Assembly (NCBI RefSeq): GCF_023715895.1
Contig: NZ_JAMBOO010000004.1
Location: 124,001 to 188,000, forward strand
Direction of reading: 5' to 3'
DNA: 64,000 bases
Source: Domibacillus indicus
Lineage (GTDB): Bacteria; Bacillota; Bacilli; Bacillales; Domibacillaceae
Every line of letters begins with the position of its first letter. Position 1 is the stretch's first letter. The translations under genes were made by a program, and so were the position numbers. Shown piece after piece: positions 36,863 to 45,980 of this stretch. The notes beneath the pieces are model-generated. The model searched no databases, was not told where the DNA came from, and saw nothing but the letters and a program-made list of their open reading frames with translations.

Positions 36863-37069
36863 CTGCCTAGAGGCAATATTTCTGTAAAGATGACACCCTC
36901 AGTATAAAGAAGGGAGCGCAGCGGAACAACAAGCCGGTTAGATTATCTGACAAAGAATTTTGCCTGATGCAAGGGTTCCGCTTTCTTTGCCCAAAACCGC
37001 TTTTTAATGTTCGGCTCTGTCGTTCGTTGCTATACTAGTAATCAGGTAGAAAAAGAGAGGAAGAGTGGA

Positions 37070-38578
37070 ATGACGACGGAACAAACAAATTTACGGCTTG
37101 TCCTGGCGGGGCTGCTGCTGGCCATTTTAATGGCTGCGATGGACAACACGATTGTGGCAACAGCGCTCGGCTCCATTCTGGCTGACTTAGGCGGCGTAGA
37201 CAGCTATGTATGGATTACCTCCGCATATGCAGTAGCGGTGCTGGCCGGCATGCCGATTTTCGGAAAGCTGTCGGATATGTATGGAAGGAAACGTTTTTTT
37301 GTATTTGGACTGCTTGTATTCTTAATAGGTTCTGCCCTGTGCGGCGTTGCCCAGTCGATCCCACAGCTGGCCGTGTACCGGGCCATTCAAGGAATTGGCG
37401 GCGGTGCACTGATGCCGATTGCGTTTACGATTGTATTTGATGTGTTTCCAGCCGAACAGCGCGGAAAAATGACCGGCATGCTTGGTGCCGTGTTTGGCGC
37501 TTCGAGCGTGATTGGCCCGCTGCTCGGTGCGTTTATTACGGACGCCATCAGCTGGCACTGGGTATTTTATGTAAATGTACCGATCGGCATAGTAGTCCTG
37601 CTGCTGATTGGGCGCTTTTACAAGGAAACGCCGATGCATACAAAGCAGAAAATTGACTGGGCTGGCGCAGTTACACTGGTAACAGCCGTTGTCAGCTTAA
37701 TGTTTGCGCTGGAGCTTGGCGGAAAAGAGTTTGCCTGGACTTCATGGCAGAGCATGTTGCTGTTTGGCTTGTTTACTGTATTTATTGGACTGTTTTTATG
37801 GATCGAAACAAAAGCGGAAGAGCCGATTATTTCGTTTTGGATGTTTCGCAGCCGGCTGTTTGCGTCCTCCCAGGTACTCGCTTTTTTGTACGGGGCTACG
37901 TTTGTCGGGCTGACGATTTTTATCCCAATTTTTGTTCAGGCGGTGTACGGGGGGGCGGCAACCAATGCCGGAATTATTTTAATGCCTATGCTGCTTGGGT
38001 CCGTTGCCGGAAGTGCTTTTGCAGGAATCGCACAGGCCAAAATGCCCTACCGTCGTATTATGTGGATTTCTGTAATTGTCTACGCGGTTGGCATGGCTCT
38101 TATGGCAACTATTTCTCCGGAAACAAGCCGTATGCTGCTGACGGTTTATATGGTGACAGTTGGACTCGGCGTCGGGTTTTCGTTTTCGCTGCTGCCATCT
38201 GCGAGTGTACACAAAATGGATTACCGGCACCGCGGCTCGGCGAACTCCACCAACTCCTTTTTCCGATCACTTGGGCTGGCGCTGGGTATTACCGTTTTCG
38301 GCTCTATCCAGACGAAGCTGTTAACAAATGAGCTGGAGGATAAATTGGGTGGAGGCGGTAAAGGAACGTTTGGCATTGATAACCTTCAGACTATATTTCA
38401 GTCCGAGCAGCGCGCTCAAATTCCAGCGGATATTTTGAATGTGATCACCCATGCGATGTCTCATTCGATTGCGGCAACATTCTTGTGGTCACTCATCCCG
38501 ATTGCACTTGCATTTATGGCGGTTTACTTTATGGGAGACGAACAGCTGCAAGTAGAAGGGAAAAAACAAACAACTTAA
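37070..38578 (+). CDS. DHA2 family (EmrB/QacA-type) drug exporter
   Basis: 502 residues from ATG 37070 with GAGAGGAAG upstream; 14 predicted membrane helices. Helix 1 has the DHA2 motif MDNTIVATALGSI with the membrane Asp, motif A is GKLSDMYGRKRFF, and motif C lies in GMLGAVFGASSVIGPLLGAF. It is a proton-driven multidrug exporter, but substrates cannot be inferred. No adjacent TetR or MarR regulator is present. It stands alone after the urease terminator. Confidence 0.87.
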   Translation: MTTEQTNLRLVLAGLLLAILMAAMDNTIVATALGSILADLGGVDSYVWITSAYAVAVLAGMPIFGKLSDMYGRKRFFVFGLLVFLIGSALCGVAQSIPQLAVYRAIQGIGGGALMPIAFTIVFDVFPAEQRGKMTGMLGAVFGASSVIGPLLGAFITDAISWHWVFYVNVPIGIVVLLLIGRFYKETPMHTKQKIDWAGAVTLVTAVVSLMFALELGGKEFAWTSWQSMLLFGLFTVFIGLFLWIETKAEEPIISFWMFRSRLFASSQVLAFLYGATFVGLTIFIPIFVQAVYGGAATNAGIILMPMLLGSVAGSAFAGIAQAKMPYRRIMWISVIVYAVGMALMATISPETSRMLLTVYMVTVGLGVGFSFSLLPSASVHKMDYRHRGSANSTNSFFRSLGLALGITVFGSIQTKLLTNELEDKLGGGGKGTFGIDNLQTIFQSEQRAQIPADILNVITHAMSHSIAATFLWSLIPIALAFMAVYFMGDEQLQVEGKKQTT

Positions 38579-38790
38579 AAGAAGCGGTTCTTCTCGTTCG
38601 AAGAGCAGGTCGTGGACAGGTTTACGATTAAAGCAGAAGGAGATAATGTAAAAGGGATAGTATCAGATCGGTAAGCTTTTAGCCAGAAATAAAATAAATG
38701 AAGAAAAGCTTCATCATCACTTGGTAAGCAGCCCAAAGAATGAGCTGCTTACCAGAAAAATGACGAGAATAGTTGAAGAGGTGAATGAAT
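38579..38790. other. intergenic region upstream of mtlD with hairpin and coding-like remnant
   Basis: Bases 38580-38675 read without stop as about 31 codons ending in TIKAEGDNVKGIVSDR and a TAA, which looks protein-like but has no start or RBS; it may be the tail of a decayed gene. ATGAAG/CTTCAT form an inverted repeat at 38698-38714. TGGTAAGCAGC (38722-38732) pairs perfectly with 38744-38754, but no T tail follows, so it is more likely a leader structure than a terminator. Confidence 0.35.
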
Positions 38791-39939
38791 ATGCAAGCTG
38801 TTCATTTTGGTGCAGGAAATATTGGCCGCGGCTTTATCGGGAGTCTTTTATACCAATCAGGATATGAATTGTGCTTTATAGATGTGAATCGTGAAGTGGT
38901 CGACCTGCTGAACGAAAAAAAGGAATACCGGGTTGTGATGGCGGATGAATCACGTGAGGAGCATATGGTGAGAAATGTCCGGGCCATTAACAGCGCTGAG
39001 GAAGCAGACCGTGTGATACAAGCTGTTGCTGAGGCAGACCTCATTACAGCCGCAGTTGGCCCGGCGATTTTGCCGCACATTTCGCGGCTTGTAGCAGAAG
39101 GCCTTCGGAAACGGACATCACCTGTTAATATAATTGCATGTGAAAACATGATCGGAGGGAGTACGCTCTTAAAAGAGAAGGTACTGGAGAAAATACCAGA
39201 AGAAGAGCGCGATGCTATTTTGTCACGAACTGGATTTCCGGACGCGGCCGTTGACCGGATTGTGCCTAACCAGTCAAATGAGGATAAATTGACGGTGGTC
39301 GTTGAACCATTTTACGAATGGGTAGTGGAAGAACTCAAGCTGATTGGCGATAAGCCCGCAGTGGAAGGCATCACCTGGGTGCCGGACTTAAAGCCGTACA
39401 TTGAACGGAAGCTGTTTACGGTTAATACCGGTCATGCAGCCGCAGCTTATTTTGGCTGGCAGACCGGTGCTCAAACAATTGATGGAGCACTCGGAATGAA
39501 GCACGTTGCCAAAGTGCTCCAGGCAGTCTTGAACGAAACCGGGCGTCTTTTAGTAACGAAATACAGATTTGATCAGTCTGAACATGACCACTATATCCAA
39601 AAAATCATTGGCCGGTTTGCTAATCCGCATATTCGCGACCATATTACCCGAGTGGGCCGTGCGCCGATTCGTAAGCTCGGGGGAAATGACCGTCTCCTCA
39701 GTCCGGCCAAGCAGTACGAGCAGCTGCTTGGTGAAACGCCGGTTTACTTAGCCAAAAGTATTGCAGCGGCGCTTTTATATGACTATGCACAGGATCCGGA
39801 AGCGGTAGAAGTGCAAGGGGAAATTGAACATAGGGGGATTGAATCCGCGCTGAAAAAGTTTACGCAGCTGGATGAGTCAGACCCGCTTTTTGCTGAAGTT
39901 ATGAAGCAATACGAATTGATGCGTGAAAAAGGAATTTAA
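38791..39939 (+). CDS. mtlD: mannitol-1-phosphate 5-dehydrogenase
   Basis: 382 residues from ATG 38791, 7 bp after GAGGTG; ATG 38785 sits too close to the RBS. The NAD motif is VHFGAGNIGRGFIG, IACENMIGGS is the family block, and the catalytic Lys lies in ERKLFTVNTGHAAAAY. It oxidises mannitol-1-phosphate to fructose-6-phosphate. No mtlA, mtlF or mtlR accompanies it, so the mannitol PTS must be elsewhere, or the gene serves another source of mannitol phosphate. Followed by a strong terminator and the second six-motif repeat. Confidence 0.93.
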   Translation: MQAVHFGAGNIGRGFIGSLLYQSGYELCFIDVNREVVDLLNEKKEYRVVMADESREEHMVRNVRAINSAEEADRVIQAVAEADLITAAVGPAILPHISRLVAEGLRKRTSPVNIIACENMIGGSTLLKEKVLEKIPEEERDAILSRTGFPDAAVDRIVPNQSNEDKLTVVVEPFYEWVVEELKLIGDKPAVEGITWVPDLKPYIERKLFTVNTGHAAAAYFGWQTGAQTIDGALGMKHVAKVLQAVLNETGRLLVTKYRFDQSEHDHYIQKIIGRFANPHIRDHITRVGRAPIRKLGGNDRLLSPAKQYEQLLGETPVYLAKSIAAALLYDYAQDPEAVEVQGEIEHRGIESALKKFTQLDESDPLFAEVMKQYELMREKGI

Positions 39940-39970
39940 AAAGAAGCTGGTTCCATCAGCTTCTTTTTTT
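39939..39970 (+). terminator. intrinsic terminator of mtlD
   Basis: AAAGAAGCTG, short loop, CAGCTTCTTT with a T run. Confidence 0.9.
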
Positions 39971-39980
39971 GTATGACCAG

Positions 39981-40087
39981 GGCCGGATTTTTGGCGGCTG
40001 GGCCGGAAAATGCTTGATTTGGGCCGGATATATGAGAAATCCGGCCACAACAAAGCAGATTCCGGCTTTTTTTGTCGTTTTCCGGCC
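39981..40087. repeat. six-motif GGCCGGA/TCCGGCC element, copy B
   Basis: GGCCGGA begins at 39981, 40001 and 40022; TCCGGCC-type motifs begin at 40040, 40061 (TCCGGCT) and 40081. Spacing 20, 21, 18, 21, 20 is identical to copy A at 11610-11716, although the DNA between motifs differs. It also lies directly after a terminator. In the DNA from here to 40229 only the SulP leader is seen. Confidence 0.8.
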
Positions 40088-40229
40088 CCGGCTGCCAGTC
40101 TGGGAAAAACGAGCGTACGTTTTCAAGCGGGCTGATTTCATGATATGATAAAAGAACTTCAAACGGACAGTGACTTCCATGAGAGTTGGGGGTCAAAAAA
40201 ATAAATTACTAGAGGTGACGTGTTTTTTT

Positions 40230-41696
40230 ATGTTTACACAACTGAAAAAAGAATGGTTCGGCAATGTCCGCAGGGATATTTTGTCGGGGATTGTCGTAGC
40301 GCTTGCGCTTATTCCAGAAGCGATCGCTTTTTCGATTATTGCGGGAGTAGATCCGATGGTGGGTCTGTACGCATCATTTTCGATGGCGGTTGTGATTGCT
40401 TTTATGGGAGGACGCCCGGCGATGATTTCTGCTGCGACCGGAGCGATGGCGCTTGTGATGGTGACGCTTGTGAAAGACCATGGGCTTCAGTACTTGTTTG
40501 CGGCTACCATTTTAACCGGGGTGCTGCAGCTGATTTTTGGCTGGCTGAAAATTGCGCGCTTGATGAAATTTGTTCCGCGTTCAGTGATGGTTGGATTCGT
40601 CAATGCGCTCGCTATTTTAATTTTCACTGCCCAGCTGCCCCAATTCGCAGGCAGTTCAGTGGTTATGTATGTGTTTGTGGCGGCAACGCTTGCTATTATT
40701 TACATCCTTCCGCGCTTCGTCAAATCCGTTCCTTCTCCGCTTGTTGCGATCGTTGTCATGACAATCATTGCATTAGTGGGCGGCTTCGATTTACGGACAG
40801 TCGGTGATCTTGGAAACATTACTCAGTCTTTGCCATCATTTCTGATTCCAGATGTACCGTTGAATATGGAGACGTTGTCGATTATTTTCCCGACGGCTTT
40901 AGCACTTTCGATGGTCGGCCTTTTAGAGTCACTGCTTACCGCATCCATTGTGGATGATATGACGGATACGACAAGCGATAAAAACCGGGAAGCACGCGGA
41001 CAGGGAATTGCAAACATTGTAACCGGCTTTTTTGGCGGCATGGCGGGCTGTGCTATGATTGGCCAATCGGTTATTAATGTGAAATCCGGCGGCCGCGGAC
41101 GGTTGTCTACCTTTGTGGCAGGAGCGTTTCTGCTGTTTTTAATTATGGTGCTCGGCGATGTAGTCGTAAAAATTCCGATGGCGGCATTGGTTGGTGTCAT
41201 GATTATGGTCTCAATTGGCACATTTGACTGGTCGTCTCTTAAAGCCGTCACGAAAATTCCGATCACAGACAGCATCGTCATGGTCGTGACGGTCATAACC
41301 GTCGTGCTCACACATGACCTCTCAAAAGGAGTGTTCGCCGGCATTCTGCTCAGTGCGATTTTCTTTACAGCGAAAATTTCAAAGGTGACTGTATCGACTT
41401 TCCACAAGGGGGATACGCTTCATTACAAAGTAGCAGGACAAATCTTTTTCGCATCCGTTACGGATTTTGTAAATGAATTCGACTATCAGCCGGAAGGAAT
41501 TAAGAATGTGCATATTGATTTTTCTGAGGCGCACATTTGGGATGATTCTGGCGTGGCGGCAGTGGATAAAATTGTGTTGAAATACCGTGATAATGGCATT
41601 AAAGCCGTCCTGACAGGCTTAAATGAAGCAAGTTCATCCATGGTGAAACGGATGGCTGTTCACGATAAGCAGGATGCCAAGCTGTCTGGACATTAA
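40230..41696 (+). CDS. SulP-family anion transporter with STAS domain
   Basis: 488 residues from ATG 40230, with AGAGGTGA upstream. The membrane domain of 12-14 helices begins with [20 protein letters not shown], the SulP signature, and [26 protein letters not shown] is the conserved later block. A C-terminal STAS domain spans about residues 390-485 ([20 protein letters not shown]). It is a sulfate, bicarbonate or dicarboxylate transporter; substrate is not evident. A universal stress protein gene follows, a common SulP-Usp pairing. Confidence 0.87.
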   Translation: MFTQLKKEWFGNVRRDILSGIVVALALIPEAIAFSIIAGVDPMVGLYASFSMAVVIAFMGGRPAMISAATGAMALVMVTLVKDHGLQYLFAATILTGVLQLIFGWLKIARLMKFVPRSVMVGFVNALAILIFTAQLPQFAGSSVVMYVFVAATLAIIYILPRFVKSVPSPLVAIVVMTIIALVGGFDLRTVGDLGNITQSLPSFLIPDVPLNMETLSIIFPTALALSMVGLLESLLTASIVDDMTDTTSDKNREARGQGIANIVTGFFGGMAGCAMIGQSVINVKSGGRGRLSTFVAGAFLLFLIMVLGDVVVKIPMAALVGVMIMVSIGTFDWSSLKAVTKIPITDSIVMVVTVITVVLTHDLSKGVFAGILLSAIFFTAKISKVTVSTFHKGDTLHYKVAGQIFFASVTDFVNEFDYQPEGIKNVHIDFSEAHIWDDSGVAAVDKIVLKYRDNGIKAVLTGLNEASSSMVKRMAVHDKQDAKLSGH

Positions 41697-41704
41697 CATG
41701 TAAA

Positions 41705-41739
41705 TGAGCGCATTGTGTAAAAGCAGTGCGCTTTTTTTA
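41705..41739 (+). terminator. hairpin between SulP and UspA genes
   Basis: AGCGCATTG pairs with CAGTGCGCT (one G-U) and is followed by seven T residues, so most transcripts should end before the Usp gene. Confidence 0.78.
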
Positions 41740-41756
41740 AACAAAGGGGGATGTTG

Positions 41757-42173
41757 ATGAACGGTCGTATTTTACTGGCATCAGACGGATCAAGCCACGC
41801 GCTTCGGGCAGCGGAGGAAGCAATTAAGCTGGCCAAAGTGCTGAACAAAGACATTGTAATTGTATTCGTCGTTGATTTTGATCAATCCAAAAAAGACGTC
41901 TTGCATAGTGCAGGCGCTATTGATCTGGAACAAAAGCGAAAAAAACAGCTTCAAAGCACAGAACAGAAAATAAGAGAAGCAGGCGTCTCATATTCGATTC
42001 AACTGCTTCACGGCGTGCCGGGACCGGCGATTGTAGAATACGCGAACAAGGAAGCTGTTTCCTATGTAGTGCTCGGCAGCCGCGGCCTGAACAGTCTGCA
42101 GGAAATGGTGCTTGGCAGCGTTAGCCATAAAGTGGCGAAGCGTGTAAACTGCCCTGTATTAATTGTAAAATAA
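41757..42173 (+). CDS. universal stress protein UspA family
   Basis: 138 residues from ATG 41757, 6 bp after AAAGGGGG; upstream in-frame ATG and TTG codons crowd the RBS. The fold starts with RILLASDGSSHALRAAEEA and ends with the ATP-binding motif VLGSRGLNSLQEMVLGSVSHKV (G2XG9GS type), so it is an ATP-binding Usp. Its neighbour is a SulP transporter, which it may modulate; that link is inference. Confidence 0.87.
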   Translation: MNGRILLASDGSSHALRAAEEAIKLAKVLNKDIVIVFVVDFDQSKKDVLHSAGAIDLEQKRKKQLQSTEQKIREAGVSYSIQLLHGVPGPAIVEYANKEAVSYVVLGSRGLNSLQEMVLGSVSHKVAKRVNCPVLIVK

Positions 42174-42176
42174 TCC

Positions 42177-42211
42177 AAGTCATTCTCTTTTTGAGAATGA
42201 CTTTTCTTTAT
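42177..42211 (+). terminator. intrinsic terminator after the Usp gene
   Basis: AAGTCATTCTC pairs with GAGAATGACTT, T-rich tail. Confidence 0.88.
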
Positions 42212-42234
42212 AATAAAGAAAAGGGGGCTTGAAC

Positions 42235-42945
42235 ATGACGTATGAAGAAGTAATGGAAAAGCTTGAGCAGTTCGGTTCAGATCAAACGAAAAAAACACTT
42301 GCCCGTCATGGAGCCAAAGAGCCGTTTTTTGGTGTCAAAGTCGGCGATTTAAAAAAACATTTTGTAAAGGAAGTAAAAAAAGATCAGCAGCTCGTCTACG
42401 ACTTGTACGCATCCGGCAATAGCGATGCTATGTATTTAGCGGGTTTGACAGTGAAGCCGAAAGAAATAACGAAAGAACGACTGAACGAATGGGCACGGGG
42501 CGCTTATTGGTATATGATCAGTGAATATACAGTCGCACAAGTTGCAGCGGAATCTCTTTTTGCACTTGAGCTTGCGCGAGAGTGGATGCAGTCGGATGAA
42601 GAAATGATTATGGCTGCCGGATGGAGTACCTACAGCAACTACCTGTCGGTTGCTCTAGATGACGAGGTAGACAGGGAAGAAATCGATAAACTGTTGAACA
42701 GAGTGGAAAAAAACATTCATACGGAGCAAAACCGCGTTCGGTACGTGATGAATCAGTTTGTGATTTGCGTGGGTGCTTATTATAAGCCGCTTTCAGAGCG
42801 GGCGAAGGAAGTGGCAGCCCGCATAGGGAGTGTACGCGTCGATGTTGGGGATACGGCCTGCAAAGTTCCGCTTGCCACAGCGTACATTCAAAAAATAGAA
42901 GACCGAAATGCAGTCGGTAAAAAGAGAAAAACGTGTATTTGTTAG
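42235..42945 (+). CDS. AlkD-like DNA alkylation repair family protein
   Basis: 236 residues from ATG 42235 with AAGGGGG 8 bp upstream; a TTG at 42229 is closer to the RBS. All-helical HEAT-like repeats with FFGVKVGDLKKHFVKEVKK near residue 30 and WARGAYWYMISEY, as in the AlkD/COG4912 family. Members remove alkylated bases or are uncharacterised. The aromatic/Asp set typical of AlkD base excision cannot be checked by eye, so glycosylase activity is not claimed. The C-terminus ends in a Lys/Cys-rich tail. Confidence 0.72.
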   Translation: MTYEEVMEKLEQFGSDQTKKTLARHGAKEPFFGVKVGDLKKHFVKEVKKDQQLVYDLYASGNSDAMYLAGLTVKPKEITKERLNEWARGAYWYMISEYTVAQVAAESLFALELAREWMQSDEEMIMAAGWSTYSNYLSVALDDEVDREEIDKLLNRVEKNIHTEQNRVRYVMNQFVICVGAYYKPLSERAKEVAARIGSVRVDVGDTACKVPLATAYIQKIEDRNAVGKKRKTCIC

Positions 42946-43036
42946 ATAGAAATTTTTTGTAAGATAATATAACAGTGAAAAAGATTTTTTAAAAAGTTCA
43001 TGGTAAGATTTTTATACGTAATTGAACACCTAAACT

Positions 43037-43090
43037 AAAAAGCGCTTTGCAAAGACTGGACCCCTGCCAGTACTATTGCAGAGCGTTTTT
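43037..43090 (+). terminator. compound hairpin, terminator or small structured RNA
   Basis: An outer stem joins AAAGCGCTTTGCAA (from 43038) with TTGCAGAGCGTTTTT (43076-43090), with one bulge and one mismatch; inside, ACTGG (43055) pairs with CCAGT (43067). The T run acts as a terminator for the upstream gene. The nested fold is more elaborate than other terminators here. The remainder of the 272-bp gap shows only A/T-rich DNA. Confidence 0.5.
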
Positions 43091-43141
43091 ACATGAGGTG
43101 TTAACCGGGGATGCTTCATTGCTTATACAAATGGAGCAAAC

Positions 43142-43178
43142 AAAAACAAGTCTCTCGTGTAGGAGAGACTTGTTTTAT
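43142..43178 (-). terminator. bidirectional terminator after the BASS gene
   Basis: AAAACAAGTCTCT pairs with AGAGACTTGTTTT around CGTGTAGG. T runs occur on both strands, so it serves the minus-strand transporter and any plus-strand readthrough. Confidence 0.88.
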
Positions 43179-43217
43179 TTGGCGGGCAAAGCATTCATCT
43201 AATAAAAAATACGATTT

Positions 43218-44168
43218 CTATGCTGCTTTTCGGTCCGCTTTCCGGTCTGCTTTTCGCGCCCAGTAGGTGGCTAAAAGCGGTCCGGAAATATTGTGCCAGA
43301 AGCTAAAAATGGCACTTGGCACAGCAGCAAGAGGACTGAAATGAGCGGCTGCAAGAGCAGCGCCGAGTCCGGAGTTTTGCATGCCGACTTCAATCGCCAT
43401 GGCTTTTCGGTCTTCATATGGCATCTTGAAGAGTTTTCCCGCTAAGTATCCGAGCAAATAACCAAGACCATTATGTAAGATCACAATACCGAAAATAAGC
43501 AATCCAGATTCTACAATTTTTTCTTTGCTATTTGACACTACAGCCGCGACGATCAGCACAATCGCTATAACGGAAATGAGCGGCAAAATGTCTACGCTTT
43601 TTTGCACCTGCTTTTTAAAGAACCGTTGTACGATCAAGCCAAGGATAATTGGCAGGAGCACGACCTGTACCACTGACATAAACATGGCAGAAGCGGATAC
43701 TTCAAGCCATTCGCTCGCTAAAAGATATATAAGCGCCGGCGTTAAAATCGGTGCGAGCAGTGTAGATACTGATGTAATGGCCACGGATAGAGCGGTGTTT
43801 CCTTTTGCCAAAAACGTCATGACGTTAGAAGCAGTACCACCCGGGCAGCAGCCTACTAAAATTACACCAATCGCAATTTCCGGCTCCAGCCGAAGCCCTT
43901 TTGCGAGAGCAAAAGCCAAAGATGGCATCACAATAAACTGGGCTAAAACCCCGATGATCACTTTTATGGGATGCCGGCCGACTTCTTTAAAGTCTTCTCC
44001 TGAAATGGTCATCCCCATCCCGAACATAATCACACCAAGTAAAATAGAAATATAGGGCGCAATCCATGTGAACTGTGCGGGAAGAAAAAATGCGAATGCC
44101 GCAAACACAAGCACCCAAATAGCGAATGTTTTGCCGGCAAATTGACTAACTTTTACGAACGTATTCAA
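43218..44168 (-). CDS. bile acid:sodium symporter family transporter (YocS-like)
   Basis: 316 residues from TTG 44168, 7 bp after GGAGGTGA on the minus strand. About nine or ten helices with the BASS blocks [24 protein letters not shown] and [19 protein letters not shown], both sodium-site regions. It is a sodium-coupled uptake or exchange carrier; Bacillus relatives are of unknown substrate and bacterial BASS proteins move organic anions or pantoate-like compounds. Single gene between terminators. Confidence 0.85.
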   Translation of the reverse strand: MNTFVKVSQFAGKTFAIWVLVFAAFAFFLPAQFTWIAPYISILLGVIMFGMGMTISGEDFKEVGRHPIKVIIGVLAQFIVMPSLAFALAKGLRLEPEIAIGVILVGCCPGGTASNVMTFLAKGNTALSVAITSVSTLLAPILTPALIYLLASEWLEVSASAMFMSVVQVVLLPIILGLIVQRFFKKQVQKSVDILPLISVIAIVLIVAAVVSNSKEKIVESGLLIFGIVILHNGLGYLLGYLAGKLFKMPYEDRKAMAIEVGMQNSGLGAALAAAHFSPLAAVPSAIFSFWHNISGPLLATYWARKADRKADRKAA

Positions 44169-44261
44169 TTCGTATTCACCTCCGTTATAGTAGAATAGCA
44201 TAAAACAAGTCGAAATAGGTCGTATTTTCTGATTTTTTTAAGTTGATTAATTTTTCCAAAT

Positions 44262-44290
44262 AAAAAAGAACAGCCGTAAAGACTGTTCTT
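44262..44290 (-). terminator. intrinsic terminator of cydABDC
   Basis: On the minus strand AAGAACAG, loop TCTTTACGG, CTGTTCTT and a T run; the first stem overlaps the cydC stop codon. Confidence 0.88.
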
Positions 44291-45980
44291 ACTTCATCCC
44301 CATATCCAGCTCGTAAAGCCTCTTGTAGCGTTGTTCCTGCTGAAACAGCTCTTCGTGTGTGCCATTCATTTGAATCTGTCCGTCGTCTAAAAAGACAATC
44401 CGGTCCATTTTTTCCATACCCGCCAAGTGGTGGGTAATCCAGATAACGGTTTTTCCGTCCAGCACTTCAAATACGGTATCAATCAGCTGCCGTTCTGTTA
44501 CGGGATCAAGCCCAATGGTCGGTTCATCCAATATCACGATAGGAGTCTGCTGCAGCAAAATACGGGCCAGGGCAATCCGCTGACGCTCTCCGCCGGAAAA
44601 GCGGGCTCCGGTTTCCTGCATCACCGTTCCATATCCGTTTGGAAGAGATTCAATATAGTCATGCATATGCACCCGTTTGGCCGCTTCGATGACTTCTTCG
44701 TCTGTTGCCTGCGGGCTGCCGAGCCGAATATTATTCATGACCGTTGTGTTAAACAAGTATGGCTGCTGATTCAGCACGGCTATTTCCCGGGAAATGTATT
44801 CATCCGGTTCATTTCCGTTCACCAATACTATGCCGGCCTGCGGAGAAATGAATCCTTCTGCCAGCTGCATTATTGTTGATTTCCCTGCGCCGCTCGGACC
44901 GAGAATCGCCACTTTTTCCCCTGCCGGCACAGAGAATTGGAAATGCTTCAATACCGGTTCTTTTTCGCTGTAAGAAAAAGATACATCTTCAAAAGAAAGT
45001 GCCGGCACTCCTTTTACGAAAACCGGCTGAATAATGTTCGGTTCCGTTTTTCCTTCTTCGACTTTTTCAAGACGGCCGAGAGACTGGGCGTAGCCGGTCC
45101 ACTCCTGTGCTGCTGAAGAGAGGGTAAGGAAAGCTTCCGTAATCGGAAACAGCACTAGTGTAAAAGCAGCAATTAAGATCGGTGCCATTTCACCGTTAAC
45201 GCTTTGGCCGCCTGCCCATACCATCATGGTGACAACCGCCGCTCCAACAAGCAGCTGCAGACCGAAGTCGCGGCTGCGGGCAAAAGCCCGTTTAGCCGAC
45301 TCAAGCTCTGTCCATTTTTGTTCAGCACGCTCAAAGTCATCCACAAACGCTTGCCGGCGTCCGCTGAACAGCCAGTCGCCCATGCCCATTACTGCATCGG
45401 TTAACCGGCCATACTGCGCAGCACGCTGTTCTTTTTGCTTCGCTTGCTGTGCTTTCATAACCAGCAGCGAAACAAGCGGAACAAGCACAGTAAAAATGAA
45501 AAAGTACAGCGCCATCACAAGAGCAAATGGGGTAGAGAAAAAGCCAAGCGCCACAACAGCAGCGACATACAAAAGCAGGGCGCTCAGCCATGGAAAAATC
45601 AATTTAATATATACATCCTGCAGATGCTCAATGTCATCCGCAAACAAGCTAAGCGCGTCACCGGTTTTAAAACGTGCCATTTGCGGGCGGAGTGTTTCAT
45701 AAAGCCGGACGCGCATGCGGGAGACGATTTTTAAAATAAAGCTATGGCTTACCAGCCGCTCTACATAACGAGAAACGGACCGCATAATGCCGAAGGTGCG
45801 TACCAATACGATCGGTACGTAAATCATCAGCAGATTTTCGGGGCGTGAAGCGGCTTTTGAAATCAGATAGCCGGATACAAACAGCAGCGCACTGGCTGCA
45901 AAAATGGTCAGTCCGCCAAGCAGGACAACCAGGATGAGCAATCGTTTATGTTCTTTCAGATAAGGAATCAGCCACCCCAT
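44289..45980 (-). CDS. cydC: cysteine/glutathione ABC exporter subunit CydC
   Basis: 563 residues from ATG 45980 after GAGGTG. Six-helix exporter domain (SALLFVSGYLISKAASRPEN, RTFGIMRSVSRYVERLVSH typical of CydC) joined to an ATPase with Walker A LGPSGAGKSTIMQLAE, signature ARFSGGERQRIALARI and Walker B IVILDEPTIGLD. It pairs with CydD to export reductant needed to assemble cytochrome bd. In B. subtilis nomenclature this position is called cydD. It overlaps the upstream gene by 35 bp. Confidence 0.9.
   Translation of the reverse strand: MGWLIPYLKEHKRLLILVVLLGGLTIFAASALLFVSGYLISKAASRPENLLMIYVPIVLVRTFGIMRSVSRYVERLVSHSFILKIVSRMRVRLYETLRPQMARFKTGDALSLFADDIEHLQDVYIKLIFPWLSALLLYVAAVVALGFFSTPFALVMALYFFIFTVLVPLVSLLVMKAQQAKQKEQRAAQYGRLTDAVMGMGDWLFSGRRQAFVDDFERAEQKWTELESAKRAFARSRDFGLQLLVGAAVVTMMVWAGGQSVNGEMAPILIAAFTLVLFPITEAFLTLSSAAQEWTGYAQSLGRLEKVEEGKTEPNIIQPVFVKGVPALSFEDVSFSYSEKEPVLKHFQFSVPAGEKVAILGPSGAGKSTIMQLAEGFISPQAGIVLVNGNEPDEYISREIAVLNQQPYLFNTTVMNNIRLGSPQATDEEVIEAAKRVHMHDYIESLPNGYGTVMQETGARFSGGERQRIALARILLQQTPIVILDEPTIGLDPVTERQLIDTVFEVLDGKTVIWITHHLAGMEKMDRIVFLDDGQIQMNGTHEELFQQEQRYKRLYELDMGMK

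Noticed and set aside
37744-38331. 195-codon frame inside the drug exporter
   Set aside because: Out-of-frame reading of a conserved 14-helix transporter; composition is Cys/Tyr-rich and not protein-like.
40823-41407. 194-codon minus-strand frame inside the SulP gene
   Set aside because: Antisense to a complete transporter gene with conserved motifs; no RBS.
43525-44055. 176-codon plus-strand frame opposite the BASS gene
   Set aside because: Antisense shadow; the minus-strand protein has clear family blocks.
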